Assembly (NCBI RefSeq): GCF_033807575.1
Contig: NC_084703.1
Location: forward strand, 2,976,001 to 3,040,000
Direction: 5' to 3'
DNA from: Cydia pomonella
Lineage: Eukaryota > Arthropoda > Insecta > Lepidoptera > Tortricidae
DNA length: 64,000 nt
A program made the position numbers and the translations under genes. Below, in pieces: positions 1 through 11,469 of the stretch. The notes under the pieces were generated by a model. That model was not told the origin of the DNA and searched no databases. It saw only the letters and a list, made by a program, of their open reading frames with translations. The stretch's first letter is position 1, and every line of letters starts with the position of its first letter.

Positions 1-659
1 TGTAGTCAACTCTATGGCTGCTGCTCGACGCAACGTTGGCGCCACTGCACAGCGACGCCATTTTCCATAGCGCTGACTAGACGCCGATGCTCAAAACCTT
101 AATATTAAACTTTTACACGCTTTAACCAAATGCTATGAGAAATTTTAGATGGAAACCAGACTATAATAACAGGTCCCAAAGGTCTCGATAGAATGTACTT
201 ACAAGAAGACATTCAGGAACAATACAAATTACCAAAATAAATCCAAATATCCTCGCTCAGGGATAACTATTACTTAAGTGTCGTAGTTTTATGTCAAAAT
301 ATGTTTATAAATGGAAGAATAAACCCACACAAAACCAAGTAGATCATTGGCATGAGTAATTGGTATAAGTAGTAAGTAAACCTTAGGTATAAGTAATACA
401 ATACAAAGAACGGTATGGATAATCTTGAAAAGAAAATTGGGCAGGATAATAAAATATTTTATAAGATCCCATTCTTATCGTGAGCAGGTGCTCAATATTG
501 TTCAATAGATATTTAAATATCTCACATTGAATACTATTGTAATTTCGGACCCTGTTACTCAATGTGCTGTTATTCATACATATTATTATATTATATTATT
601 ATAATCTCTTTATTATCTTACTTCTTAGGTAAGGTTTTTTACAATACGTATTTAAAAGT
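1..659. other. AT-rich sequence, no gene recognised
   Basis: Nothing with coding character is seen. Positions 245-365 resemble the interior of MITE family N (TATGTTTATAAATGGAAG). Confidence 0.6.
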
Positions 660-905
660 AAAAGTACCTGGGCGACCGAGCTTAGCTCGGTTATAACTAT
701 TTATTGTAATATGGTGGTGTATAGGTGATAATCACAACTACATTTTTTTACTAAATTAAACTCATCTAAAACAATAAAAATTAAAAAAATATATATAAAC
801 TTGAACATAAAAAAAAAACAAAAGTTAGCCACCGGGCGGGATTCGAACCCGTAACACTCGTTTAGCAGTCTGCGTCTTAACCCGTTGGACCAGACGGACA
901 GTGGC
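660..905 (-). mobile_element. tRNA-derived SINE (tRNA-Ser-like head), copy 1
   Basis: On the minus strand the head has a B box (GGGTTCGAATCCC) and ACTGCTAAA in the anticodon region, like tRNA-Ser(GCT). The body ends in a conserved tail with GGTGATAATCACAACTACA and GCGACCGAGCTTAGCTCGG on the + strand. The copy at 11279-11468 shares head and tail. It is too altered in its arms to be a working tRNA. Confidence 0.75.
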
Positions 906-1155
906 CGGCAACACGAAATTAGCGACCATATTCTGCGTCGAAAGAAAAACGCATGAAAACTCGAAAACACGCGTTTTCCCAAACATAAGAATAATATAGA
1001 TAGATTGTATACCGCCAAAAACCCCCATATACCAAATTTCAGCGAAATCGTTAGAGCCGTTTCCGAGATCACAGAAATATATATATATATATACAAGAAT
1101 TGCTCGTTTAAAGGTATAACATATAAAAACGCAAAACGATACAAAAGATAATAAA
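905..1155 (-). repeat. Possible retroelement 3' end with TA microsatellite
   Basis: AATTTCAGCGAAATCGTTAG followed by a (TA)n run at 1078-1092 and CAAGAATTGCTCGTTTAAAG looks like a LINE 3' tail common in moth genomes. No coding part is present. Confidence 0.45.
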
Positions 1156-1345
1156 CTCATTATTAAAAACCTAACCTAGGGTGCCGCCAGCAGCGGGGCA
1201 GGGCCCAAGCTGCCGGTGGTCAGGGCCGCAGAGAGAAGAACGGCCGGACTATCCGCGCCGTGTCCAAGATCACCTTCTGCACCTGACCCTTGATCCAAAG
1301 CGAGGCCCTCAAGGTGTTGATCGAGACTCTTCGCTATGAGATCGT
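1156..1345. other. GC-rich island of unknown origin
   Basis: This block (GGTGCCGCCAGCAGCGGGG onwards) is clearly GC-richer than its surroundings. It has short open frames on both strands, but no motif was recognised and there are no paired splice sites. It is more likely a fragment of a retroelement ORF than a host exon. Confidence 0.4.
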
Positions 1346-1869
1346 CGAATCAACATCCCACATTATATTCATTATTAATTTTGAACTTTAAGAAGACCCA
1401 TTGTAAATTTTGGCGTCAGGTTCCTTGATTTATCTCAGTGATTAGAAAACTCATGAAAGTATTGTTTGGTGAAATGGTTATTTATGGGATCAACTTAATT
1501 TTTGTAGTTGCCATTACACGATTGGTTAACTTTTTAGCAGAGGAATTCGTATCAAAGATGTCTCTTATTATACATTTTCATTGTACAGGCAAATGGGATC
1601 GATTCAAGCTTCTAAACTTTCCTGAGATTAATCTAAACACACACTTCACACTTCAGTTGTGATATTTATTTGAATTCTTATTTACTACTAATATTTTTTT
1701 TTTTTTTTGAGACAAATTAGGTTTTGAATATAAGCTCCTCAAATAAAGCGGCTATATATGTGTAAAAATATGAACAGTTTTGTAGTTTTTATATTTGTTA
1801 CTTGCATTTAGTTTAGTAGTGGCAAATGAACGAACTAATGCAGAGACGCTTTTCACATACATTTTCGTA

Positions 1870-2110
1870 CATTGACCCGCCTGATGATATCTCTATGGTT
1901 GCTGTAGGCCCTAGGGCATCCCGGAGGTGCATAGGGCCGCCACAAGATCCTTCCACGCCTTTATATCTTGAGCAACCGTCTCGGCGTCGTTCCAGCTCAG
2001 ACAGACATCCGCTGTGCTTTGCCCTACCCCACAAAGCGAGATGTTATCACAGCGCCCATACCTCTTTTTTGGATGTAGTTTAAGGCCTTTCCCCCGGGTA
2101 CAGAAGCCCA
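1870..2110 (+). repeat. Interspersed repeat family E, 3' part
   Basis: Only the distal part is present: ACATCCGCTGTGCTTTGCCC, ACAAAGCGAGATGTTATCAC, and GGATGTAGTTTAAGGCC. The upstream part (GCCCTAGGGCATCCCGGAGG) is GC-rich and unassigned. Confidence 0.6.
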
Positions 2111-2383
2111 CAACAAATTATGGACAAATTGAAAACTTCCATCCAAGATATTGCTTCCACAAAATCATCCCCCGAAACCTTAAAAAAGTGCGTTTAATAT
2201 TCCTAAATAGCTTTCAAATTGCCAAGTAACTATGCCTCTGTGATGTCGGTCACAAAGGGGGTGTCGGGCGTCTCGCTCGAACTAATAATTGTCACGAGTC
2301 AGAGCGAAATGAACACGCGAATGACAGCTAACGATTTCAATATCATTCAAATATCACGGGTAACTGAAGATAGCGGGTGCAAG

Positions 2384-2716
2384 GCTCGGAACCGGTTTAT
2401 AAAATACCGGTTTGTTTCGGTTTTCCTCCGAACTTTTATAAGAACGCAAACGTTTTAAAAACTTTATTGTAACCTAAAAAACCGGTTTACTCGACAACCG
2501 ACCAAACGGCCGGTCGGCCTGTTGGTGTGCCACGTAAACATAGAAACCGACATAGGAATAAACCGGTTTTTATTGCCCTTAACCGGTTAATTTGACAAGA
2601 ACTGTTCTAATAAAAACCAGTTTAAAAATAACGTTTTTTCGAGCGAAACCGAAATTAAAAGGTTTTGCGCCAACTACACGATAACAGTTTAGAAATTTAA
2701 CCGGTTTCCGAGCGAG
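2384..2716. mobile_element. MITE with GGCTCGGAACCGGTT termini, copy 1
   Basis: The left end is GGCTCGGAACCGGTTTATAA and the right end AACCGGTTTCCGAGCGAGC is its imperfect inverse. AACCGGTTT motifs recur throughout. The same termini bound 19364-19580. Confidence 0.65.
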
Positions 2717-3304
2717 CGGGTGTCAAAGTTGTGTAGACCGCGCACGGTCTACCCTCATTCGTGCGCGTCGGCTGCGTTGGCTTCCAACGTTACCACTGGT
2801 CGCGTCCACACTAACCGCGTTAATACCGGGAGCCCGAAAACAATGCAAAAGGTAATCACGGTCCAAATCCCGGTCAATTTAAATCTAGTGACACTAACTG
2901 TTAATCATTCAAAACTGTTAATTCTACAGCGTGTATTTTTGACACGAACACATAATCAAAGGGCAGTTAGTTTAAGCTGTAATTAACACACATTCATAGA
3001 TGTTATAAAAAATGGAATACTTTTTTTTTTCCTACAAAATAATTCAGCAAGCAATGTATCACTACTTTGTTTTAACTCAAAACGTCTCATTAATGACGCC
3101 AGGCATCATGATGTACGAAATACATTGCCGCTCGAAAAAAAACAAAAGTTAATTATGCTCTGATAGTGAAGACTAACCTAAAAAAATCTTTCAACATTGT
3201 TTTATAGCACTAAAACCTACGTCTAGTTTAAGTTTGAGGTTATATCAAAAATACACACTGTATATCTGGTTTAATTTATTGCCTGTATTTGATTTACACA
3301 CCAG

Positions 3305-3425
3305 TAAACACACCCACCATGTCAGTAGAAAAAGGCGCGAAATTCAAAGTTTTCTACGGGAGATCAACCCTTTGCGCCTACATTTTTTTAATTTACCACC
3401 CTTTTCTACTGACAAAGTGGGTGTG
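3305..3425. mobile_element. Fold-back MITE
   Basis: The arms ACACACCCACCATGTCAGTA and TACTGACAAAGTGGGTGTG are inverse, with GAAAAAGG against CCTTTTTC-like sequence inside. The total is about 120 bp, and the open frame across it is incidental. Confidence 0.75.
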
Positions 3426-3980
3426 CCAGATTATACATAGGATGGCTTCGCTTTAGCACACTTTAATTATTTTTAAACGTAAGAGTTATTCCAGATCTGT
3501 GCATTTCAGAAGTAAAATTGCACCTTTGTGTAATTTACTGACACTTCGTAAACGCTGCGTATTGCGTTGTCTATGTCGGAGGCCGGTCGTAAAATCAGGC
3601 AGATAATGAAATTCCTAGACATATCGTGAATCATGAAAATCATTGTCTCGTTCCCTGAGACAACGGAGCCCCGTGTCACAAAATAAAAATAAACAGAAGG
3701 TCCGTTCCCGCCGTTCGAACGTTCTTGAAAATACATACCTAAACTTGCCCGACTCACTAGGGTTGTTTCTGTATTAATTTGGAATTTAAAAAAGGAGTAA
3801 GTAATATAAGTTTACAGACATACATACATCGATTCGTTTATACATACATCTTATCATGTTTACATTCCTTAGAGACTGCATTTTGACGTACGTGACAGTA
3901 GGTACCTACGTAGCGGCGGGGACGTCAAGTGAGCAATGCGCGCACAGCCCGACTAAGCTCTGCCTGAGAGTGCCCGAAAA

Positions 3981-4032
3981 CGCCTGTAAATGTAACGTCT
4001 GTGTGCGTAAATGTCACGTCTGTGTGCTTGCG
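3981..4032 (+). repeat. Short two-unit direct repeat
   Basis: GTAAATGTAACGTCTGTGTG and GTAAATGTCACGTCTGTGTG lie in tandem within a locally GC-rich patch (3890-4140). That patch has no recognisable gene. Confidence 0.6.
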
Positions 4033-4877
4033 GCGAAAATGGCACTTTGTACTGAGCGGACTCTGCTCCGGCGCGCGCCGCCGCTATTTACTTTGTGCCC
4101 GTGTCCTATTTCTGGACACGTTTGCGCTCCGGACATCTGAAGCAACCTAATGAACCTATCCTACCATCTATTGGTTTAATGTGACTACCGTCAAAACATT
4201 ACACATGAACTTTACGATCGGCCGCCGACATCTTTGGTCCCGAGAAATCTCCACAATTACAAAACACGAATTCACTTGTTATCGTAACCCACAAGAGACT
4301 CCAGAACTCAATCTAACTTGCTCTAATTGCGTTATTCTATCCTGCTCTAACATCGTGCAGGTGACAAGGACGATGCATTTTGGTAGTTACCTAGCGACGG
4401 GATGGAGATGACATTGTTAGGTCAAGAGGACGCTTGTCTTGTTAGGGGCAATAAGTTTAGGTGTGTCGTATGTAGTTTGCAGTTTGCGGCAGATTACAAA
4501 ATATAACCTCAAGTATACTCTGACAAGGTTTTATTTTGTATTCATCATGTTGCGGATTTTCAGTAGTACTAATTTATTTTTCTTAAAAATGGAAGGCAAA
4601 GTTTACTTTGCTGGTTAAAAAATAGATCGCGAAGTGCGTAGTTTATGATCAGTCAAAAATTAAAAAGTTAAAAACAATTCAGTCTCGATTTCCTTCTCGA
4701 TTACTAATTCCAATCAGCGGCGTAGCGTATGTGTTTGCCGCCCGGGGCCGATCAGAAATTTGCCGCCCCAATTTATGATCAACATCACTTAGTCAGGTCA
4801 TAAGTTCTGTCACAAAGATTTTTACTGATAAAAAAGTTATAGATACAGTTTTGCATTAAGTGTTCAAAATTTTTTTA

Positions 4878-5225
4878 TACTACGTCGGTGGCAAACAATC
4901 ATACGGCCCGCCTGATGGTAAGCAGTCTCCGTAGCCTATGTACGCCTGCAACTCCAGAGGAGTTACATGCGCGTTGCCGACCCTGACACTCCGCACCCTA
5001 ATTGAGCTCTGCCAACCTTACTCACCGGCAACACTATAAGTAGGGTCTAGTGTTATTTGGTTGCGGTTTTCTGTAAGGTGGAGGTACTTCCCCCGTTGGG
5101 TCCTGCTCTAGATCTAGAATGATATCCGCTGTTCTGTGCCCTACCACACAGAGCGAGATGACTTTCACAATGCCCATACCTCTCTTTTGGACGTAGTTTA
5201 AAGACGGATCCGGATTCAAACATAT
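4878..5225 (+). repeat. Interspersed repeat family E, copy 1
   Basis: It starts in the conserved TACTACGTCGGTGGCAAAC region and runs through GGTAAGCAGTCTCCGTAGCC, GAGTTACATGCGCGTTGCCG and AGATCTAGAATGATATCCGC to CTTTTGGACGTAGTTTAAA. The same order is found at 11865-12180 and in part at 57690-57925, 25697-25790, 1870-2110 and (inverted) 11470-11560. It is a Lepidoptera-typical repeat of unassigned class. Confidence 0.75.
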
Positions 5226-6574
5226 GTAATATTCGAAAAAAAAAGTTATATTTTATTTTATTTTTTATTTCGCGTGTATTCGCGTCTAACGACAATCCCA
5301 AAGTAAACAAGTAGTAAATTAATAAAAACGAGCTTTACATTTTAAAATAATTTTATTACATTTTTACCAGTATAAAACAAGCTTTCAAATCAAATCATGG
5401 CAAACTTTTTTTATTAAAAGCTTTGTATAACATTTTATTTGTTAAACTTGTGACCTGACTAAGTACAAGACAAAGTTAGTTGGAAAAGGTAAAATACAAA
5501 GAATATCTTCAAAAACTCGACTACTGAAAATTTGGCTCTTAAACTTATGAAAAAAGAAAAAAAAACATCTGAAATAATCACACAGAAATATTGTATATTT
5601 ACTTCTTTTAAATAAAGAAATACAATGTAACATAATTTACTTAATTACGTTCATACAGTGTATACAATTACACTATATAAACGAGAAACCCGTCAGATTT
5701 TAACCACTGTCTTAAGGAGCAAAAAAAATTATTTGTATTTTGATCAAATTCGGCAAAAAAATTGTGTGTATGTGTTTTCTGCACACGACACGTTATTTAT
5801 TTTTATATGTTGGCAAAAAAAACTTTACAATGAATAAATAGTTTTTTATTTTATTTGCAGATAAATTTTGCGAGCTTCCTTTAAAACTTTAATGCCTCTT
5901 ATTAAAGGCCACATAGTGCTTGCGTCGTCGCAGCCATAAAGGCGTTTTTCACTGAGTTATTACAAAAAACAAATTTTCACAAGAATTGTCATTATCTTTA
6001 TAACAAGACCGATTTTAGAAAACTTTGCATGACATTTTAGTTTCTAAACATGTGATCAAGAATTCACTTTTAACATCTGTCGGATTCCCATTGTGTATAT
6101 TCAATATTCACAAAAATATGCAAAGGATAGCCGTGGTTGTGTGCTACGGTCATAAGCTTTAAGAGGGAAGTATATAGCACGGGATCGTCCATACAAAAAG
6201 AGAAAACGTTTTTCCACTTCTAAATATTTTTCATTCTCCATGATTTTTTAGTATGTTATTGACACAATGAAAAAACAAAGTTTTGCTTTTTTTTTTTAAT
6301 TTGAAAACAATAAACACATAAATAATTCTTAAAAAAAGCGAAACCTATAAACCTATAATTAACTATGCTGAAGCGATGGACATCAAAATCAAAGTGATTT
6401 GTTAAGATTTAGTTATTGGAAAACGTTTTCTCCCGAAATGTAATTTCATACCGTTATTTCGCTAGGATCGCAAAGCTATTCTTCCCTCTTCAGGTAAAGG
6501 TAAATGATTATTTCAGGTGAGAATGTTTTCTTATTTCATACGTTTTAGAGCGCGATTTTCAGTAGTCTGCCTTA
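5226..6574. other. AT-rich interior of the hAT element
   Basis: There are many A and T runs and no hAT transposase motif. About 5870-6130 looks like a decayed, reversed family H copy. Confidence 0.5.
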
Positions 6575-7908
6575 GGGGAGATAGGGGAGCATCGGGCACT
6601 TTTTTACTTAAGTCTTAATAAAAATGCAATTTTTTAACAAAATCAACTTTTTACTCCTTGTATTAGTAGCACATATATTTGGCTTCAATTATAACGACGA
6701 ACACTTATACAATTATAAACAGTTTCAAAATTGCAAGAGTTTTTCTGAACACTGTCAAAAGTGCCCAAACCTCCCAATGGTCGGGTGGTTTGGACACCTC
6801 TATGGGAGGTTTGGGCACTGTATTAAATACTCCACTTAATGGCAAATTACTTGAATATTAATTAATATAATCATAAAACTTGCAATAAAATCAACAAACG
6901 AACAACTGTTTTAAACTATAAGTAGTCAAAACCCTCTTATCCAATGTTCTGACGCTATTTTATTTTTAGTACAATTTTCTGGTATTTGTTTTTATTTATT
7001 GCACTTTACTATGCATCATAAGCCAACTGACGCGTTTGCGCTAATGACAGTCCATAATTCAATTTAGAAGATGTTATGAGATACTCTGACAGTTTGGCTT
7101 CTTCATCTTCAGCAAATATTTGGCAAGATATGAATTTAGAAGAAACATTTTTTACAGTGCCTTGTTTTAAATATCTTTGGAGATTTGATCTAGATACGTC
7201 GTATTTATTTGCAGTCGCTTAAATTTTTGCTCCCTTTGTAATTTCTTCTATGGCACGTAATATTATATCTTTAAGGATTTCGCGGGGCTTATTTTTCTTT
7301 TTAAATTCAAATGGCTTTTTTCTAGAAAAAATAATATAATAAAAAGTAACACAAATAATAATAAAACATCAAAAGTATTTAGTAGGTATTGAAATTCAAT
7401 ATATACACGCAATTTAAACCCGATGAAATAATTTTCTTTTAACAGACCTTACTTTTAACAGCGATTGCCGAAACAAACAATAGTGTCGGGAGCATTGGGC
7501 ATGCCTAAACCTCCCTTTAAAAATAGTGCTCAAAGCTCCCCACCCTCTCATTTGACAAATAAATTCAAATATGTTTTTTGTAGTCTAATGTTTTACTTTA
7601 ATTTATACGTTAATATTAGCTTTCGTAAACACATGACTAGATGACAATGCAGAAACTTACGGCTTTTCGCAGATCACGTTGTTATTTCCTTCGAAATCAC
7701 ATCAAAATATTTACTTTTGCACGCACAAAACAGTCGACGGCATGTGACACTGACAACTAATCAAAATGGCAGATGACATTAGCCTGAGCGGTATTGCCAG
7801 TTAGTAAGCTAAACTACCACAGTATACAAAATTAAGTAGCTTCCATACGACCCGACTTACAAGGTAGTGCCCGAACCTCCCGACTGCCCAATGCTCCCCT
7901 ATCTCCCC
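6575..7908 (-). mobile_element. pogo-like Tc1/mariner-superfamily element, 1334 bp, nested in the hAT element
   Basis: The termini GGGGAGATAGGGGAGCAT and their inverse (7891-7908) match over about 24 bp with one mismatch. They are flanked by TA on both sides, as expected for a TA target duplication. Internal copies of the GGGAGCATTGGGCA and CCCAAACCTCCC motifs recur near 6765-6822 and 7488-7545. The minus strand holds a transposase N-terminal remnant. Confidence 0.82.
7020..7330 (-). pseudogene. pogo/jerky-type transposase N-terminal DNA-binding domain, broken
   Basis: The minus-strand frame reads KKKNKPREILKDIILRAIEE, ITKGAKI, a TAA stop, then ATANKYDVSRSNLQRYLK, a spacer, and EAKLSEYLITSSKLNYGLSL ending near QLAYD. 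This is the arrangement of the HTH_psq helix-turn-helix followed by the start of a CENP-B-type HTH in pogo, Tigger and jerky-like transposases. The stop and the lack of any DDE domain make it non-functional. It names the superfamily of the surrounding TIR element. Confidence 0.75.
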
Positions 7909-7944
7909 TACATTTAATTATTAATCATGGGGTTATAATTTCGT

Positions 7945-8097
7945 ATTTAATTATTTTCTGCCCTCCGGGCGGAAAGCGTCAACTTTTCTCTCGCTGCGCT
8001 AAACGAACTTCTCGACGGAGGCGGAAAGCGGCAACTTCGTTTAGCCCAGCGGGAGCAAAGTTGACGCTTTCCGCCCGGAGGGCAGAAAATAAGTATT
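7945..8097. repeat. Fold-back repeat with long GC-rich arms
   Basis: Two arms of roughly 45 to 60 bp built on TTCTGCCCTCCGGGCGGAAA and its complement surround a short GC-rich centre. A single strand could form a long hairpin. It lies in the right part of the hAT element and may be part of it or a separate MITE. Confidence 0.75.
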
Positions 8098-8109
8098 AAA
8101 GTAATTTTA

Positions 8110-8400
8110 CATTATTTTTGTGGCTGGGCAGGCGCCCTCTGTACAGCAGCAACGCGCCCAATGCATTAGGTTACGCCCGATGCTTTTGCATGAGGGCGCC
8201 GAAAGCGCCCGTTATTCGATCGCCCGCAGCGCGACACTTACGTCGAGCTACGCCCGACTCTTTCAATATGAGGGCACCGAAGGCGCCCGGCATTGAATCA
8301 CGCGTATCGCGCCACGTTTATCGGGCTGCGCCCAACTATTTTTGAACGAATGATGGCGCCGAGGGCGCCCGGCTGTAGATCGCGCGCAGAAGACGCCGTG
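8110..8400 (+). repeat. Imperfect 78-82-bp GC-rich tandem repeat, about 3.5 units
   Basis: Units begin at GAGGGCGCCGAA-like motifs near 8192, 8270 and 8352. Each holds GCGCCCGG, a CG-rich spacer and a CTACGCCC-like segment. The open frame across it only reflects the GC content. It looks like subterminal repeats of the hAT element. Confidence 0.6.
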
Positions 8401-8699
8401 TTTTGATGTGACGACACTGACGACATATAGGGTTATAGGTTATTCTAACCAGCGGACAAGCGAGTAACCTCGTCGGTGGTTTGGAACGCCGCACTCCGGT
8501 AGCGGTTGACCGCCCCCGCACACCCGCCCCACGCCGTTCGTTCTCGCGGTGCGTTAGTTCATTTCGTGGCTTGATTTGAAAATATTGATATCTTAATTTT
8601 ATATTTTTTTAAATAACGTTTTTGCCGCCCCCTCTTATGTGCCGCCCGGGGCCATGGCCCCCCTAGCCCCCCCCCCCTCGCTACGCCTCTGATTCCAAT

Positions 8700-9027
8700 A
8701 TTTGTCAAGTTTTTTTTTAAGTTGAAATGGCTATATCTAATAAAGGCATAGGTCCATTAAACAGCCAAATAGATGCTCGACGTGTCTCAAATAACTTGGC
8801 GTATTTTCGGCAGAAAAATACACTTTATTTATATAAAAACGCTGATGTTTTTTTTATATGAGTTCAATATTACCATTGCGTGTGTCTGTACGTTTTGCTT
8901 TTTTATATTCTGGTTTTTATAAGAACTAGGTTACTTTAAGCAGCGCGAGAAATGGCCGTAAAAATGCGCCGTAAACAGACGCCTAGCATACAAAATCTTA
9001 CTTACTTACTCCTCTGGCGCAGCGACC
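8700..9027. other. Unassigned AT-rich sequence
   Basis: No feature is recognised between the hAT element and the RTE tail. Confidence 0.5.
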
Positions 9028-9285
9028 CAAAGTGTGTTGGCCTTCAAGACGCAATGGCTGCGGTGGCTCGGTCATCTAGAGCGAATGGGAGCCGATCGGG
9101 CGGTGAAAAGAGCGTTTGAGGGAAAACCGACAGCACGCCGCCCGGTCGGTCGACCTAGGTATCGATGGGCGGATGTGGTGGACGCGGATCTGCGCGAGCA
9201 GGTTGAAGACTGGCGAGCACCTGCACAGGACCGGGATCAGTGGGCAGCAGTCGTATTGGGGGCCAAGCATACAAAATCGGTAACA
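9028..9285 (+). pseudogene. C-terminal tail of an RTE-type endonuclease/reverse transcriptase
   Basis: The frame reads WLRWLGHLERMGADRAVKRA, then GRPRYRWADVVDADLRE and DWRAPAQDRDQWAAVV. The GH-x-RM...RP-x-GRPR-x-RW...A-x-DR-x-W pattern is the C-terminus common in RTE-like LINEs. There is no RT domain upstream, so this is a 5'-truncated insertion. It is a close relative of the fragment at 31504-31764. Confidence 0.75.
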
Positions 9286-9764
9286 ATAAACGCAGAAATC
9301 AAAACGGTCGGACGTAAGTAATTTATTTCTCATTAGGTATATTCCCGAAATTTACGTTTGGTTAAGTTTTGGAGGGCAAAAATGTCGATGATGAATCCTC
9401 GATTTCTGAGATTTTTACGCATGGTTTTTCGCCTAAGCTGCAGTTGCGTGAAATTTAACTAAAATTCTCAAATCTGAAAAGGGGCTCAGCTGGCTTTTTC
9501 CTCTTAATAGGAGAAATAAACGCAGAAATGTATGGAGCAGTAAGCAGTTGTCTCAGACCACGCCGCTTGGCAAGACTGTTCAATTATTTTTTTATTATTG
9601 TTAAAATAAAGCCATGGTATTAAGTTAATCTAGTGCCCTAGCCATGAAATTAAATCTTGGGTCAAAAAACGGAAGGGGAAAGGCGCCTCCGGCGGTCCAG
9701 TACGCGCTCTATTCTACAGTGTATACCTATCAGCCAGGGCCCGTTCATTTCATGCCATTAAAGG
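9286..9764. other. Unassigned; one segment repeated elsewhere
   Basis: TTTTGGAGGGCAAAAATGTC followed by GAGATTTTTACGCATGG has a relative at about 39022-39090, so part of it belongs to an unnamed repeat. Confidence 0.5.
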
Positions 9765-10812
9765 AAAAAAGCGGCCAAGTGCGAGTCGGACTCGCCCATG
9801 AAGGGTTCCTTTATGACGTATTAAAAAAACTACTTAAACTACTAGATCTCGTTCAACATTTTACCACTTTGGACACACATTCTACCACTTTGGTAGTGTC
9901 TCTCGCGCAAACTATTCACTTCAGAAAAAAATTATATTAGAAACCTAAATATCATTTTTGAAGACCTATCCATAGATACCCCACACGTATGGGTTTGACG
10001 AAAAAAAAAATTTTTTTTAATTTTATGACGTATTAAAAAAAACTACTCACTAGATCTCGTTCAAACCAATTTTCGTTAGAAGTTTGCATCGTAATGTATA
10101 TCATATATTTTTTTTAGATTTTTCATTCTGTTATTTTAGAAGTTACAGGGGGGGGGGGGGACACACTTTTTTTTACTTTGGGAGGTTCTCTCGCGCAAAC
10201 TATTCAGTTTAGGAAAAAATGATATTAGAAACCTTAATATCATTTTTGGAGACCTATCTATAGATACCCCACATGTATGGGTATGTTGAAAAAAAAATTT
10301 TTTTTTAATTTCATGACGTATTAAAAAAAAATACTTACTAGATCTCGTTCAAACCAATTTTCGGTGGAAGTTTACATGGCAATGTATATCATATATTTTT
10401 TTTAGATTTTTCATTCTGTTATTTTAGAAGTTACGGGGGGGGGGGGGGCACATTTTACCACTTCGGAAGTGTCTCTCGCGCAAACTATTCATTTTAGAAA
10501 AAAATGATATTAGAAACCTCAATATCATTTTTGAAGACCTATCCATAGATACCCCACACGTATGGGTTTGATGAAAAAAGATTTTTTGAGTTTTAGTTCT
10601 AAGTATGGGGAACCCCCAAAATTTATTGTTTTTTTTTCTATTTTTGTGTGAAAATCTTAATGCGGTTCATAGAATACATCCACTTACTAAGTTTGAACAG
10701 TACAGCTCTTATAGTTTCGGAAAAAAGTGGCTGTGACAGAATCGGACAGACAGACGGACATGACGAATCTATAAGGGTTCCGTTTTTTGCCATTTGGCTA
10801 CGGAATCCTAAA
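9765..10812 (+). repeat. Interspersed repeat family D, near full-length copy
   Basis: It runs from GCCAAGTGCGAGTCGGACTC to GGCTACGGAATCCTAAAAA. The internal module (ACTAGATCTCGTTCAAACC, GTATATCATATATTTTTTTT, a G-run, GATACCCCACACGTATGGGT) is present three times in tandem with about 300-bp spacing. The ends AGGGTTCC and GGAATCCT are inverted to each other. Other copies lie at 46196-47033, 48606-49056 and 50346-51385. No coding domain is seen and the class is unassigned. Confidence 0.8.
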
Positions 10813-10870
10813 AATGACATCATCAAATTAGTCTTTTCGTAATAATTAGTCATTTGATACTTGACAATCA

Positions 10871-11058
10871 GTACAGAAACGTCTATTTTGTTTTTAACAA
10901 GCGAAACGTGACGTCCGCGTTTGCGTGAAGTTTCATTTTGTATGGGTTAGAAACAGCGCGCCAAGCGGGACGTTTTGGAAACTCAAAATCCCATACAAAG
11001 ACTTAACGCAAACGCGTACGTTACGTTTCGCTATCGAATAAATTTACACTAGGGGTAC
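10871..11058. mobile_element. MITE family F (GTACCCCTAGTGTAAAT), copy 1, left end altered
   Basis: The palindromic body contains GCGAAACGTGACGTCCGCGT and its inverse around AACGTCCCGCTTGGCGCGC-type sequence. The right end is ATTTACACTAGGGGTAC. The left end no longer matches. Confidence 0.75.
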
Positions 11059-11278
11059 ACACACCTACCTGTATGTTAAATTACGTCAGTTTGGCGTCAA
11101 CGGCATGAAATGCAGTGCAGCAGTGACTTGAGGGAAGAGCTGTTCTAAGTCTACCTCACTCGGTGAAGCAGTACGACTGACTCGAAGCAACGTCAGCTAT
11201 TGTGGAACACATACGGGCTGAAACAATGCCACAAACGGAGCACACGGCTCACACGCAACAATCTGGAGTTGCAGGTGT

Positions 11279-11468
11279 ACATGCTAAACGAGTGTTACGG
11301 GTTCGAATCTCGCCCGGTGACTAACTTTTGTTTTTTTTTTCAAGTTTATATATAATTTTTATTGTTTTAGACAAGTTTAATTTAGTAAAAAATGTAGTTA
11401 AGATTATCACCTATACACCACCATATTACAATAAATAGTTATAACCGAGCAAAGCTCGGTCGCCCAGG
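11279..11468 (+). mobile_element. tRNA-derived SINE (tRNA-Ser-like head), copy 2, 5'-truncated
   Basis: It starts inside the head at CTAAACGAGTGTTACGGG and keeps the B box GGGTTCGAATCTC. The body matches the copy at 660-905 and ends at CCGAGCAAAGCTCGGTCGCC, a small hairpin. Confidence 0.75.
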
Positions 11469-11469
11469 T

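Larger units (their letters stand above)
1346..4714. other. Mostly unassigned sequence around the listed repeats
   Basis: Apart from the MITEs at 2384 and 3305, the family E piece at 1870 and the short repeat at 3981, nothing is recognised. Short open frames such as 1438-1662 have no motif and an AT-rich composition. Confidence 0.5.
4715..8691. mobile_element. hAT-type DNA transposon remnant, 3977 bp, with 8-bp target duplication
   Basis: The ends are CAGCGGCGTAGCG at 4715 and CGCTACGCCTCTG at 8679-8691, inverted repeats matching at 12 of 13 positions. They are flanked by the direct repeat ATTCCAAT (4707-4714 and 8692-8699). An 8-bp duplication with CAG-starting termini is the hAT signature. 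Both ends also share a subterminal GCCGCCCGGGGCC motif. No transposase is visible. The interior holds other elements (4878-5225, 6575-7908, 7945-8097), so it is non-autonomous and old. Confidence 0.85.

Noticed and set aside
835..905. A functional tRNA-Ser gene on the minus strand
   Set aside because: The B box and GCT-like anticodon are present, but the acceptor stem does not pair and the SINE body follows directly.
701..1160. Two long minus-strand frames (147 and 111 residues)
   Set aside because: They cover a SINE and an adjacent retroelement tail and are AT-driven translations.
8118..8521. GC-rich repeated frames on both strands
   Set aside because: They follow the 78-82-bp DNA repeat inside the hAT element. 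No domain was seen.
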